Positions 8,435-16,976 of a stretch of DNA of 64,000 bases are shown piece after piece (the stretch's first letter is position 1; each line of letters starts with the position of its first letter). Both the position numbers and the translations under genes were made by a program. The notes under the pieces are model-generated. The model did no database searches and was not told where the DNA came from. It saw only the letters and a list, made by a program, of their open reading frames with translations. The stretch lies in assembly GCF_900016645.1 (NCBI RefSeq), contig NZ_CDGJ01000032.1; one strand, given 5' to 3'. This DNA comes from Acididesulfobacillus acetoxydans. GTDB taxonomy: Bacteria > Bacillota > Desulfitobacteriia > Desulfitobacteriales > Desulfitobacteriaceae.

Positions 8435-8882
8435 GAGTGTTCCCAGCGTTGGTCCAACCGTGAGACTCCCACTTCTGCAAGTGAGAGTGGTTCCCGCTGC
8501 TTCGGCGAAACTCTCCACTGGAGACTTTCGTCACCGAAGTCTTGATGTTCAACTTTAGTTGAACGAGTTCACTGCAGGTGTGAAACCCTGGTTAGAGATT
8601 TGGGCAGGGTGCGGAAGCCGCGGAATGGTGTGAGGGCCTCGGCGGGAAGAGCAGGCGAGAGTGAGTGAATATACTCATGCATAGATTCGCGGAATTTTCC
8701 TTACACTACGGGAGTGGGACCTACCGGCAGGGGAGGGGGACCTATGTGCCGGAACGATACCCGCCACCTGGGGGTGGTAACAGTTAGCACAGAGGCGGAA
8801 GCAACGGACCTGAGGGTGAGGTGAGATCCGCAGGCTCCTGCCCAGCGTCGCCCGCCAGAGAACACGGGAAAGAGGAATTCGC
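8435..8882. other. Leader region of the germination operon, with palindromes
   Basis: No gene is seen. A perfect 8-bp palindrome (GTTCAACT/AGTTGAAC, 8547-8564) and a CCCACTT/AAGTG-type hairpin (about 8466-8492) resemble ends of IS200/IS605 elements. Further on are two GGGACCTA-containing direct repeats (about 8717 and 8738) and a CCACC/GGTGG hairpin near 8763. I could not place a convincing sigma-G promoter (GAATA-N17-CATACTA) although the downstream genes are of the sporulation type. Confidence 0.35.
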
Positions 8883-10355
8883 ATGTCTCAAACAGCTCCG
8901 TTGCCGAAGGCGATCACGCCTTCTTTGGAGGAAAATCTCCTTTACCTGCACCAAATGCTGCAGGGTTGTGATGACTTTGTTTTCCGTCCTTTCCGGACCG
9001 CGGCCGACATTCCGGGTATGCTCGTCTATTCTATTCTCTCAACCGACCAGAATTTCCTCAGTCAGACTGTCCTGCCCGCCCTTTACCGTTTAGAGATGAG
9101 GCCGGAACGGGGTTTTTTCCCTGAGGCCATCCGTGACAGGCTGCCTTTCCTGCCGGAAAAGACTTTTACCGGCTGGCCGGACGCGTTGGTTGCTCTCAGC
9201 GGCGGCAGTACGCTGATTCTTCTGGACGGGGTGGCGGAGACGTTTCCCGCGGCAACGGCGCAAGTGGAGCACCGTGGCATCGAGCGTTCCGAAACGGAAC
9301 CGGTCATCCGCGGCCCCCAGGAAGCCTTCACAGAAGCTTTGAGTCCCAATTTGGCGATCATTCGCGCCCGCATGAAAAATCCCGACCTCAAGATTAACCT
9401 CCTCAAGTTGGGGGAAAAATCCCATACCGATGTTGCCTTGGCCTACTTGGAAGGAGAGATTCAGCCCGCTCTTCTGGCGGAGATCCGTAAGCGTCTGAGT
9501 GGCATTAAGCTCCCCAGTGTGCAGGAATCCGGCTTTCTGACGGAATTCCTGGCCCGAAACAGCTACACTCCTTTTCCCTTGGTCCAGTCGACCGAACGCC
9601 CGGACAAAGTGATTGCGGCCATGCTGGAAGGACGCGGTGCGGTTTTGGTCGAGGGCAGCCCTTTTGCCTTGCTCTTACCGACGACTTTCTGGCACTTTTT
9701 TCAATCCCCGGACGATTATTTTCAGAGCTTTTTCGTGGGCACTATTATCCGCTGGATTCGTTACCTGGCTTACATTCTTGCGGCTGCTTTGCCCGCCCTC
9801 TATTTGGCTTTCACCGTTTTTCAGCCCGACATGCTGCCTTTGCGTTTTCTTTTCTCCCTGTCCGCGGCCCGGGAAAATGTCCCCGTGCCCACGGTGGTGG
9901 AGATCCTGATCATGCTCATCGCTTTGGATATTTTCCGGGAGGCGGCTCTGCGGCTCCCGCGCAGCATCGGGCCGGCCATCGGCATTGTCGGCGCTCTGGT
10001 CCTGGGTGAAGCCGCCGTGTCAGCCGGCATCATTTCCCCGATCATGGTCATCGTTCTCGCCTTGACTGCGATTTCCACCTTTGCCATACCCACGGAGGAT
10101 TTGCGCTCCACGGTGCGCATCTTTTCTTATGCGCTCGTCTTGTTCTCTTCTGTTCTCGGCCTTTACGGCTTTCTGCTCGGGGCCAGCGCCATTCTCCTCC
10201 ATGCCTGTTCTCTGGACAGCCTGGGTGTTCCTTATTTTGCTCCGGTGGCTACCTTACATTGGAGGGAATGGCAGGACGTGTTCGTGCGGGCACCCTGGCC
10301 TGTCATTGGGAGCAAACAACAGAAGATCAAGGCCCAGCGCCGGGGCAGGCATTGA
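8883..10355 (+). CDS. Spore germinant receptor A subunit (GerA family)
   Basis: A 490-residue GerA-family protein. A soluble N-terminal region (about 1-285) carries family blocks such as LYLHQMLQGCDDFVFRPF, a RGPQEAFTEALSPNLAIIRARMKNPDLK segment and GRGAVLVEGSPFALLLPTTFWHFFQSPDDYFQ. It is followed by about five membrane helices (about 290-470) with ENVPVPTVVEILIMLIALDIFREAALRLPRSIGPAIGIVGALVLGEAAVSAG. The A subunit spans the spore inner membrane and contributes to germinant sensing and ion gating. It is the first gene of an A-C-B-B order operon. The ATG follows AAAGAGGAATTCGC. The germinant cannot be predicted. Confidence 0.93.
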   Translation: MSQTAPLPKAITPSLEENLLYLHQMLQGCDDFVFRPFRTAADIPGMLVYSILSTDQNFLSQTVLPALYRLEMRPERGFFPEAIRDRLPFLPEKTFTGWPDALVALSGGSTLILLDGVAETFPAATAQVEHRGIERSETEPVIRGPQEAFTEALSPNLAIIRARMKNPDLKINLLKLGEKSHTDVALAYLEGEIQPALLAEIRKRLSGIKLPSVQESGFLTEFLARNSYTPFPLVQSTERPDKVIAAMLEGRGAVLVEGSPFALLLPTTFWHFFQSPDDYFQSFFVGTIIRWIRYLAYILAAALPALYLAFTVFQPDMLPLRFLFSLSAARENVPVPTVVEILIMLIALDIFREAALRLPRSIGPAIGIVGALVLGEAAVSAGIISPIMVIVLALTAISTFAIPTEDLRSTVRIFSYALVLFSSVLGLYGFLLGASAILLHACSLDSLGVPYFAPVATLHWREWQDVFVRAPWPVIGSKQQKIKAQRRGRH

Positions 10356-10449
10356 GCGGGCGGCTCCCGGTTTTCAGGGGAATCGTTTGTGTTCCCGCCG
10401 ACGACGGAGTGAACCCGGAGGGTGTCCGGGGCTCGCCCGGGAGGACGTG

Positions 10450-10608
10450 GATCTTGGGAAGGTAATCATGAAGAGGACCTTGGGAAAAGTAATCATGAAG
10501 AGGACCTTGGGAAGGTAATCATGAAGAGGACCTTGGGAAGGTAATCATGAAGAGGACCTTGGGAAAAGTAATCGTGAAGAGGATCTTGGGAAAAGTAATC
10601 GCGGAGAG
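10450..10608 (+). repeat. Six tandem 26/27-bp repeats between ger A and C genes
   Basis: The unit is GA(C/T)CTTGGGAA-(GG or AAA)-GTAATCATGAAGAG-like. Copies of 26, 27, 26, 26, 27 and 27 bp follow each other directly; the last two have drifted (ATCGTGAAG, ATCGCGGAG). Because units differ by one base the reading frame rotates. The 26-bp form puts a TAA in the frame opened by the repeat's own ATG, while the 27-bp form stays open. The array ends 17 bp before the gerC-type start. Confidence 0.9.
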
Positions 10609-10625
10609 GAGAAATATACGGACTT

Positions 10626-11810
10626 ATGCGCTTTCTCAGAGGGCACCGTGTTTTACCGGTGATATTGCTGTGTGTTCTGCTGCTCATACCGGGCTGCTGG
10701 AGCGGGCACGAATTGACGGATCAGTTGATCGTGCTCGGGGTCGGTTTGGACAAAGTGGGGGACCAAGTCCGGCTCACTATCCAGGGGATCCGGCCGGAAG
10801 CGGCCATCTCGACCGCGTCCTCCCCAAGTGGGTCAGGAGGGAGTGAGCAGCCTCCTTTTTCTCTTGTTGCGGCTAAGGGGGATTCTGTGCAAGAGGCCCT
10901 GCAGAAGATCACGCGACGGGTTCCCCGTTTTATTTACGGCGGGCACAATCAGGTTTTCTTTATCGGAGAAAGCCTGGCCCGGGAGGGTATCATGCCGTAC
11001 CTGGACCTTTTCGCCCGCAGCCAATGGAGTCAGGAAGCCGCTTGGGTCGTTATTGCCAGGGGCGGGACGGGGCAGGAACTGCTGACCACCACGAACCTTG
11101 TCGCCAAGTATCCTTCCATGGGTTTAGCGGAGACGGTGCGCGCCCATCAAGTGGACATCCCCACGCTCTTTCAGTTTCTGCTGCATTACCATGAGGACAG
11201 CGGTGCGCAAATCCTGGTGAGTGCGGCCGCCGTGAAGAATCAGACGGCGCCTCCCGGTTACCAAATGGAGCAGCTGAGATTGCAGCCGAACGCGATTTTT
11301 CAGGGGGATAAGCTCAAGGGTTACCTTGATGACTCCGACGGCGAAGCCTACGCTTGGTTGAAATACGGTTTTCAGGGGACGCGTTTTTCTTTTCCCGTCA
11401 GCGCTCTCCCCGGTGCTCCCGTGCTGGGCGTCAGCCTTAGCAGCGCCCCGGCGGAATTCCGTATTCTCTCAACTCCGGATCTGGGCGTCGGGGTCGAGGT
11501 GAATTGCAATTTCAGCGTGACGGAGGATATTCCTTCACCCTTGAATAGCCCGGCGGCTATCCGGGCCTTGGAAAACAGACTGGATCAAACTTTGAGTCAA
11601 CGTTTCAGCCTGCTTTTTGCCCATCTGCAGGCAGATCAAGCGGACGTCTTCAACTTGGCCGAAAAGGTACACGCTTACCACTTAGCGCTTTGGGAGAAAG
11701 ACAAAGGCCGCTGGCCGGAGGTTTACGCCCAGTTACCGGTTGAAATCACGGTCAACTGCCATTTCCGCCATTCCGGCGTGATGAGCAAATACCCCGGCTT
11801 CAAGGAGTGA
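10626..11810 (+). CDS. Spore germinant receptor C subunit, lipoprotein (Ger(x)C family)
   Basis: A 394-residue lipoprotein. The signal peptide ends in the lipobox LIPGC (Cys24), followed by the family start WSGHELTDQLIVLGVGLDK. Further Ger(x)C blocks are FIYGGHNQVFFIGESLAREGIMPYLDLFARS and a C-terminal domain ending in ITVNCHFRHSGVMSKYPGFKE. The C subunit is lipidated and sits on the outer face of the spore inner membrane as part of the A-B-C receptor. It lies 5 bp upstream of the first permease gene. The purine-rich site GAGAGGAG is rather far from the ATG (about 16 bases), so initiation may be weak or coupled to the repeat array upstream. Confidence 0.92.
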   Translation: MRFLRGHRVLPVILLCVLLLIPGCWSGHELTDQLIVLGVGLDKVGDQVRLTIQGIRPEAAISTASSPSGSGGSEQPPFSLVAAKGDSVQEALQKITRRVPRFIYGGHNQVFFIGESLAREGIMPYLDLFARSQWSQEAAWVVIARGGTGQELLTTTNLVAKYPSMGLAETVRAHQVDIPTLFQFLLHYHEDSGAQILVSAAAVKNQTAPPGYQMEQLRLQPNAIFQGDKLKGYLDDSDGEAYAWLKYGFQGTRFSFPVSALPGAPVLGVSLSSAPAEFRILSTPDLGVGVEVNCNFSVTEDIPSPLNSPAAIRALENRLDQTLSQRFSLLFAHLQADQADVFNLAEKVHAYHLALWEKDKGRWPEVYAQLPVEITVNCHFRHSGVMSKYPGFKE

Positions 11811-11814
11811 GTGC

Positions 11815-12915
11815 ATGCAACCCGGAAAACTGTCCAAACGTCAGGTGATGGGGCTGCTCCTTCCCTTTGTTTTGAGCACGGACGTGCTTATGATTCCGGG
11901 AGCCCCCTTAGAACTGGCCCGCAGGGGAGCTTGGCTGTCCTCTCTGCTGGCGACTTTCCTGGGAGTCGGTCTCACTTTTTTCATTGTTAAACTCGTCTCC
12001 TGGCAGCCCCGCCTCCGGGTTACCGAACGCTTCCGGCGTCTTCTCGGCAGGGGTCCGGGTACGATTACCGGTTTGGTCTTCACCCTCTTTATCTTTTTCA
12101 GCTATATTCTGGTCATCCGGGAGGGCAGCGAACTGGTCAGAATCTCTTTTCTGCCCGACACCCCACTGGATGTGATCACGGCGGGCTTGACTCTTGTTTC
12201 CATGTATGGGGCTTTGCTCGGCATGGAAGCTGTTTCCCGTTTCAATATCCTGGTCTTTCCTTTTTTTCTGCTTTCCTTTATTCTTCTTTTCCTGGCCGCT
12301 CTGTCTCATCCCGAGTGGACAAATTTGTGGCACCCTTTGCAATCCGGAATAGGCTGCGTTATCGCGGGAGCCTTTGCCCCTTTATCCTGGCTGGGCGAAC
12401 TTGTGGTCATTGTCTTCCTCATCCCGGATCTTAGTCCCGGGGAGCAGGGAACGCCGTTTTTTCTCTTTTTTGTCACTCTTGGCGCGGGGTGTTTGATGAC
12501 CCTGAACATTGTCACCATCCAGATTTCCTTAGGTTGGGGCCTTGGCCAGTTCTATACATTTCCCATCCTGCAGGTGGGGCGTTCCCTCTTTTCCCGGGAG
12601 AGTCTGAGGGGGCTTGATGTCCTGATCATGACGCTCTGGGTGATGGGGGTGGCTACCAAACTTTCCTTTCTCCTCTACTACGGGTTGCATGAGATCTGCC
12701 ACATATTTCGGGTTAGAAACATGAAAAGCCTGATTTTGCCGGGGGGTCTTCTCTTTCAGGTCTTGAGCCTAACCTCTATGGACAGTGTTAAAGAACTGGA
12801 GTATGTCACACGCTACCTGGCCCCTTTCTTGGCTCTGGGAACCTATGAGGGCATTATCCCCATTCTCCTCTTCCCGCTTATTCTTCGCTACTTGAAAAAA
12901 GAAGGAGGGGTCTGA
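11815..12915 (+). CDS. Spore germinant receptor B subunit, permease 1 (GerB family)
   Basis: A 366-residue GerB-type protein of the amino acid/polyamine/organocation (APC) superfamily with about ten membrane helices. It starts with the family pattern 'KLSKRQVMGLLLPFVLSTDVLMIPG' (positions 4-28) and contains FLPDTPLDVITAGLTLVSMYGALLGMEAVSRFNIL and a core containing GLGQFYTFPILQVGRSL. B subunits form part of the germinant-binding site. It begins 4 bp after gerC and is followed almost directly by a second GerB gene, so the receptor may exist with alternative B subunits. Confidence 0.92.
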   Translation: MQPGKLSKRQVMGLLLPFVLSTDVLMIPGAPLELARRGAWLSSLLATFLGVGLTFFIVKLVSWQPRLRVTERFRRLLGRGPGTITGLVFTLFIFFSYILVIREGSELVRISFLPDTPLDVITAGLTLVSMYGALLGMEAVSRFNILVFPFFLLSFILLFLAALSHPEWTNLWHPLQSGIGCVIAGAFAPLSWLGELVVIVFLIPDLSPGEQGTPFFLFFVTLGAGCLMTLNIVTIQISLGWGLGQFYTFPILQVGRSLFSRESLRGLDVLIMTLWVMGVATKLSFLLYYGLHEICHIFRVRNMKSLILPGGLLFQVLSLTSMDSVKELEYVTRYLAPFLALGTYEGIIPILLFPLILRYLKKEGGV

Positions 12916-12916
12916 G

Positions 12917-14044
12917 GTGGAATCGGGCAGAATCTCAGAGCGCCAGCTGGTGGGGCTCATCGTCGTGAGCGTGCTGGCCACCGGTTTGATCTATGTCCCC
13001 TCCAGCCTTTTGGCCAATTCGGGTCGGGACGCTTATCTGGTCCTTCCGCTCAGTGCTGTTCTCGGCCTGCCGGCCGTCTGGCTGATCGGAAGCCTTTGCC
13101 AACGCTGCCCCCGGGCCGGAGCTCTGGCGCTTTTTACCGACCTTTTGGGCAAACCGCTGGGCACAGGGGTGGCCCTCGCCTATGTGGGGTTTTTCTTCAT
13201 TACGGTGCTGACGATTGTCGATCCGGGCGGGGCGATGATCCGCACCGCTTTTATGCCGGATACGCCTATGCTGCTTTTGGTTTTTCTCTTGACGGCCCTG
13301 GCCGGGTATGGGGTTTATCTGGGTTTGGAGACCCTGGCCCGTTTCAATGCCTTTGTCATGCCTCCCATGTTTTTGACCTTCGTCGTGCTGGCTTTGGCCA
13401 ACTATAATCATTTCAACTTTGACCACCTCTTGCCGCCCTTGGAGCATGGGCTGGACCCCGTTTGGACGGGTGTGGTCGATCCGGTCGGCTGGTTTACCCA
13501 AATCATCCTGGTCCTGTTCTTCATCCCGGAAGTCCGCCACATTAACCGTCGAACACTCCTCTCAACGGTTATCATCAATACCTTGGCTTTCGAGTTTCTC
13601 ATTCTGATCATTCTCGCGACCATGGGGGCCAAGTTGCCGTCCTTTTATGAGTTTCCGACCCTCGAACTGGCCCGTATCGCCACTTTTGGCGGCAGTGTGC
13701 GCGGGTATGACGCCCTGATCATGACGGTCTGGGTCACGGCGGTCAGTCTCAAGGTCGCTTTATGGCTCTACGCCGGTCTGGTGCTTTTGGGAGATATTTT
13801 TCGCCTGCAGAACCGAGGCTCCTTGCTGCCGCCGCTCATCGTCCTCATCAGCATTACGGCTTACGCCGGGGTGGATAACATTTGGCAAATGAGCCACTAC
13901 GGCCGCTCCATTTGGCCGCATTTCGCCCTGCCGACTTTCGAAGTGGGGATACCCTTTCTGCTCTATGTCATTTCCCTATGCAAAAGGCGGCGCCGTGCCT
14001 CCGGAAGGGGTGGAGGTTCTGCGGGCCGGCAGCGGGGGTCGTGA
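12917..14044 (+). CDS. Spore germinant receptor B subunit, permease 2 (GerB family)
   Basis: A 375-residue GerB paralogue with a GTG start one base after the stop of permease 1 (a GGAGGGG site overlaps that stop). It has the opening 'RISERQLVGLIVVSVLATGLIYVPS', about ten helices, FMPDTPMLLLVFLLTALAGYGVYLGLETLARFN and a basic C-terminus (KRRRRASGR). It is clearly diverged from permease 1, so the duplication is not recent. Two B genes per operon occur in several clostridial and bacillar ger operons and may change germinant range. Confidence 0.92.
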   Translation: MESGRISERQLVGLIVVSVLATGLIYVPSSLLANSGRDAYLVLPLSAVLGLPAVWLIGSLCQRCPRAGALALFTDLLGKPLGTGVALAYVGFFFITVLTIVDPGGAMIRTAFMPDTPMLLLVFLLTALAGYGVYLGLETLARFNAFVMPPMFLTFVVLALANYNHFNFDHLLPPLEHGLDPVWTGVVDPVGWFTQIILVLFFIPEVRHINRRTLLSTVIINTLAFEFLILIILATMGAKLPSFYEFPTLELARIATFGGSVRGYDALIMTVWVTAVSLKVALWLYAGLVLLGDIFRLQNRGSLLPPLIVLISITAYAGVDNIWQMSHYGRSIWPHFALPTFEVGIPFLLYVISLCKRRRRASGRGGGSAGRQRGS

Positions 14045-14450
14045 TTACAGTTCAGATGCGGCAGGTCCGGGGTGCCCGGAAGCCCGCGGGAGCGTGTGTG
14101 CGTAAAAAGGAGTGTGCGGGCCGTTGCTTTGGGATAACTTAGGAGCGTACGAAGCCGGGGAGAGGGCGCGCAGAGGCGCAGCGGGCGGACTGCCAAGCAG
14201 AAAAGGAAGGAATGCAGCGGGTGAAGGCACAGGACAAGGCTAAAGAAGCCCAGAAAATCTTGGTGGAAAAGGAAGGAATGCAGCGGGTGAAGGCAAACGT
14301 GCCGCCGGGGAAAGCTTGGCTGCCGCACCCGTATAGTTTGAAGCAGAGACTTGGAACGGACACGGGCCCAAGCCCGACCGGTGAGACCGGGGGCACTGCC
14401 CGGCGGGAGAGGGGAGCGCGGGGACGAGCGAAAGGAGGTCTGGGTTAGGA
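14045..14450 (+). other. Spacer between gerB2 and the small membrane gene, with 30-bp direct repeat
   Basis: A 30-bp sequence, G-AAAAGGAAGGAATGCAGCGG-GTGAAGGCA, occurs exactly twice (14200-14229 and 14266-14295), 66 bp apart. Each copy carries an apparent Shine-Dalgarno sequence (AAGGAAGG) just before an ATG. The frame so opened runs to 14448 but its low-complexity Arg/Gly content argues against a real protein; the copies may be relics of duplicated translation start sites. Confidence 0.5.
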
Positions 14451-14687
14451 ATGGCGGTCGCAGCGGTTTTGGTTGGATTTGCTTTAATGGCGCTGATCCA
14501 GGTGCCGCCCATGTGGCGCAAGAGGTGGTGGCGTGATCTTGGGGTGTACGGTTTTATTTTTCTCTGGGCCCTGTTCACGGCCCTCTCCTACGCTCTCAAT
14601 TGGCCGATTTTCAGCCCGGTCAAAACTCTGATTCTGGTCATGAACGGAATTTATCATTTTCTGGGCTATCAGGTGCCTCCCCGTTAA
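14451..14687 (+). CDS. Small two-helix membrane protein, candidate germinant receptor D subunit
   Basis: A 78-residue protein with two hydrophobic helices (about 2-19 and 32-50), a basic Trp-rich loop (MWRKRWWRD) and a C-terminal segment containing VLVMNGIYHFLG. A strong AAAGGAGG site precedes the ATG. Size and topology match the D subunits (about 55-80 residues, two helices) found with some GerA-type receptors in Bacillus and relatives, where they modulate receptor activity. This assignment rests on position, size and topology rather than on a recognised sequence motif. About 400 bp separate it from gerB2, so it may have its own signal. Confidence 0.65.
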   Translation: MAVAAVLVGFALMALIQVPPMWRKRWWRDLGVYGFIFLWALFTALSYALNWPIFSPVKTLILVMNGIYHFLGYQVPPR

Positions 14688-14968
14688 GGCAAGGGAACAA
14701 AAGCAACCCGGGTGTCTGAGAAGGCAGGGTAGTGCGGCAGGGTCGTGGCCGGGGAAACGTGCGTCCGGGAGGGTGCGAAGGAGAAGGGTGTTGAGAAAAA
14801 GAGCCTCATGGCCGCGGGAGCAGCCGAGCGGAAGGCGGGCACGAAGGAGATTGGGCGGAGGCCGAGTCCGGAAGGGACCGGGGGCCGGGGAGGGGGCCGG
14901 GTACGGTAGGGAGCGGGGAGGTGGAGCGGGATCTTTCCGACCTCAGCGTGTGCCGGGATTAGGCTTGG
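14688..14968. other. G-rich spacer before asnS promoter
   Basis: Very G-rich and Arg/Gly-coding in the + frame that runs into asnS, with many GGGG tracts (14875-14935). I see no gene, no T-box and no terminator with a T-run; G-quadruplex-forming potential is the only notable property. Confidence 0.3.
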
Positions 14969-14997
14969 TTGAGAAAGGTGTCCCGGTATATTACAAT
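14969..14997 (+). promoter_or_regulatory. Sigma-A-type promoter of asnS
   Basis: TTGAGA (14969-14974), 17-bp spacer, TACAAT (14992-14997). The predicted leader of about 78 nt contains a short hairpin (ACCGC/GCGGT, 15024-15043) before the AAAGGAG site and ATG at 15082. There is no T-box AGGGTGG-type sequence. Confidence 0.65.
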
Positions 14998-15081
14998 AGG
15001 TCTGGGTTCACAGGTCTTGGTTTACCGCCACCGGTGGAGCGGTGTCTGTCTGCCGAAGAAAGAAGAAAAGGAGTCATTTGT

Positions 15082-16473
15082 ATGGAAAAGGTTGATATCA
15101 AAGAAATCTTTCGCCACGCCCCCGCTTATTTAGGGCAGCCTGTGCAAGTCAACGGCTGGGTACGGACAATTCGGACTTCAAAGGCTTTCGGTTTCATAGA
15201 ACTGAATGACGGGACGTTTTTTGCCAATCTTCAGGTAGTCTTTGGCGAAGAGCTAGCCAACTTTGCTCAAGTTGCCAAGATCTCGCTGAGCTCACCTATC
15301 ACCGTGGAAGGGCAGCTGGTTGAGTCGCCCGGGGCCAAACAGCCGTTTGAGCTCAAGGCGGAGAAGATTGAAATAATCAGCTTCTGTTCGCCGGAATATC
15401 CCTTGCAGAAGAAAAGGCACACGTTTGAATATCTGCGGACGATTGCCCACCTGCGCCCGCGGACCAATACCTTTGCCGCCGTATTCAGGGTCAGATCAGT
15501 CATCGCCTATGCTATCCACAAGTTTTTTCAAGAAAGAGGCTTTGTCTATGTCCATACCCCGATTATTACCGGAAGTGACGCTGAAGGCGCGGGGGAGATG
15601 TTCAGGGTTACCACCCTGGACTTAAATCAGCTTCCGCGGGATGAGTCGGGCCGGGTCGACTTCCGCGCAGACTTTTTCGGCAAGGAGACTAACCTGACGG
15701 TCAGCGGACAACTGGAAGTGGAGAGCTATTGCCTGGCGTTTAACAAAGTCTATACATTCGGGCCCACTTTCCGGGCGGAAAATTCCAATACGGCCCGGCA
15801 TGCGGCCGAATTCTGGATGATTGAACCAGAGATCGCTTTTGCCGATCTCGCGGACAATATGAAACTGGCTGAAGAGATGCTGAAATTTATCATTAACTAT
15901 GTTATGGAGAACGCGCCGGAGGAAATGGCTTTTTTCAATCAGTTTGTGGACAAAGACCTCTTTGCCAGGCTGGAAAATGTGGTCAAGTCCGACTTCGGCC
16001 ACCTCACTTATAGCGAAGCCATCGAGATCTTGCGGAAATCGGGGAACAAGTTTGAGTATCCCATAGAGTGGGGGCGCGATCTGCAGACTGAACACGAAAG
16101 ATATTTGACCGAGCAAGTGTTCAAAAAGCCTCTCTTCGTCACGGATTACCCCGCTGCGATAAAGGCTTTCTACATGAGGCTGAATGACGACCGGCAAACA
16201 GTGGCGGCGATGGATCTGCTGGTGCCGGGGATTGGGGAAATCATCGGGGGCAGCCAAAGGGAAGAAAGGCTCGATGTCCTGGAACAGAGGATGGCGGAAC
16301 TGGGGCTTAAGCAAGAGGATTATGGCTGGTATCTTGACTTACGCCGGTACGGCGGGACGAAGCATGCCGGGTATGGTCTGGGCTTTGAGCGGGTCATCAT
16401 GTACTTAACCGGCATGTCGAACATTCGCGATGTCATCTCATTCCCGAGGACGGTTAAGTCGGCCGAGTTTTAA
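15082..16473 (+). CDS. asnS: Asparaginyl-tRNA synthetase
   Basis: Charges tRNA-Asn with asparagine in the cytoplasm. The 463-residue product is the usual AsnS length: an N-terminal OB-fold anticodon-binding domain (about 15-110, with VNGWVRTIRTSKAFGFIELNDG) and a class II catalytic core. Core motifs include motif 2 (TFRAENSNTARHAAEFWMIEPE) and motif 3 (GYGLGFERVIMYLTG, near the C-terminus). The start is the ATG at 15082 after AAAAGGAG. An in-frame extension to 14773 encodes Arg/Gly-rich sequence unlike any AsnS and overlaps the promoter, so it is rejected. Monocistronic. Confidence 0.95.
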   Translation: MEKVDIKEIFRHAPAYLGQPVQVNGWVRTIRTSKAFGFIELNDGTFFANLQVVFGEELANFAQVAKISLSSPITVEGQLVESPGAKQPFELKAEKIEIISFCSPEYPLQKKRHTFEYLRTIAHLRPRTNTFAAVFRVRSVIAYAIHKFFQERGFVYVHTPIITGSDAEGAGEMFRVTTLDLNQLPRDESGRVDFRADFFGKETNLTVSGQLEVESYCLAFNKVYTFGPTFRAENSNTARHAAEFWMIEPEIAFADLADNMKLAEEMLKFIINYVMENAPEEMAFFNQFVDKDLFARLENVVKSDFGHLTYSEAIEILRKSGNKFEYPIEWGRDLQTEHERYLTEQVFKKPLFVTDYPAAIKAFYMRLNDDRQTVAAMDLLVPGIGEIIGGSQREERLDVLEQRMAELGLKQEDYGWYLDLRRYGGTKHAGYGLGFERVIMYLTGMSNIRDVISFPRTVKSAEF

Positions 16474-16590
16474 GGCTGAGGCAGCGCGGGCGGCCGTTTG
16501 CCGGGGGGAGACAGCCCGGCGGGCTAAACCTGGGCCAGCCAAAGGATCAATGATTTTTTCAGGCATGCGTCATTGAAGGTAAAAGAAGAG

Positions 16591-16619
16591 TTGACAAGTA
16601 GCCTAGGGGGGTATACTAT
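16591..16619 (+). promoter_or_regulatory. csoR promoter with CsoR operator
   Basis: TTGACA (16591-16596) and a -10 of TACTAT (16614-16619, 17-bp spacing) or TATACT (15-bp spacing). Between them lies TAGCCTAGGGGGGTA (16599-16613), matching the CsoR-type operator form (TACCC...GGGGGTA pseudo-dyad with a G-tract). Apo-CsoR bound here would block RNA polymerase; Cu(I) would release it, giving autoregulation and control of the cop genes. Confidence 0.75.
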
Positions 16620-16643
16620 AAACAGCAAAGGTGGTGAACAAAC

Positions 16644-16976
16644 TTGGATGAGCCGGAGGGTTCCTGCCCGGTCTGCCATGAGGGCGAAGGGGACGGTGAA
16701 CGCAGGAGTCACCATGATGAGAGGACGATCCGGGAACTGGTGAATCGCATGAACCGGATCGAGGGCCAGGTGCGCGGAATCAGGGGTATGATTGAGCGGC
16801 ACGTCTACTGTGATGATGTTCTTAATCAAATTGCCTCGGCCCAGGCGGCTTTGCACGGGGTTGCCAAATTACTGCTGGAAAAGCACATGAAGTCTTGTGT
16901 TAAGGAACAACTGCGCTCCGGTGATGACGAGGTCGTGGATGAGGTCTTGAAGACGATATTCAGGCTTATAAAGTAG
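16644..16976 (+). CDS. csoR: Copper-sensing transcriptional repressor CsoR
   Basis: A 110-residue all-helical metalloregulator of the CsoR/RcnR (DUF156) family. The family core RMNRIEGQVRGIRGMIE is followed by the Cu(I) ligand set Cys56, His81 and Cys85 (the C-H-C pattern of true CsoR, as opposed to RcnR or FrmR). The N-terminus carries extra Cys/His residues (CPVCHEGEG.. and SHHDE) that might add metal binding. The start is TTG at 16644 with AAAGGTGG upstream. Its promoter has a CsoR-like operator and copA/copZ follow, so it most likely represses the copper efflux unit. Confidence 0.93.
   Translation: MDEPEGSCPVCHEGEGDGERRSHHDERTIRELVNRMNRIEGQVRGIRGMIERHVYCDDVLNQIASAQAALHGVAKLLLEKHMKSCVKEQLRSGDDEVVDEVLKTIFRLIK

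Noticed and set aside
10450..10608. CRISPR-like array
   Set aside because: The units abut directly with no unique spacers; it is a plain tandem repeat.
14773..15081. N-terminal extension of AsnS
   Set aside because: The extension is Arg/Gly-rich, unlike any AsnS, and contains the likely promoter. The ATG at 15082 has the ribosome binding site and gives the usual length.
14998..15081. T-box riboswitch before asnS
   Set aside because: The leader is too short and lacks the T-box core sequence and specifier stem.
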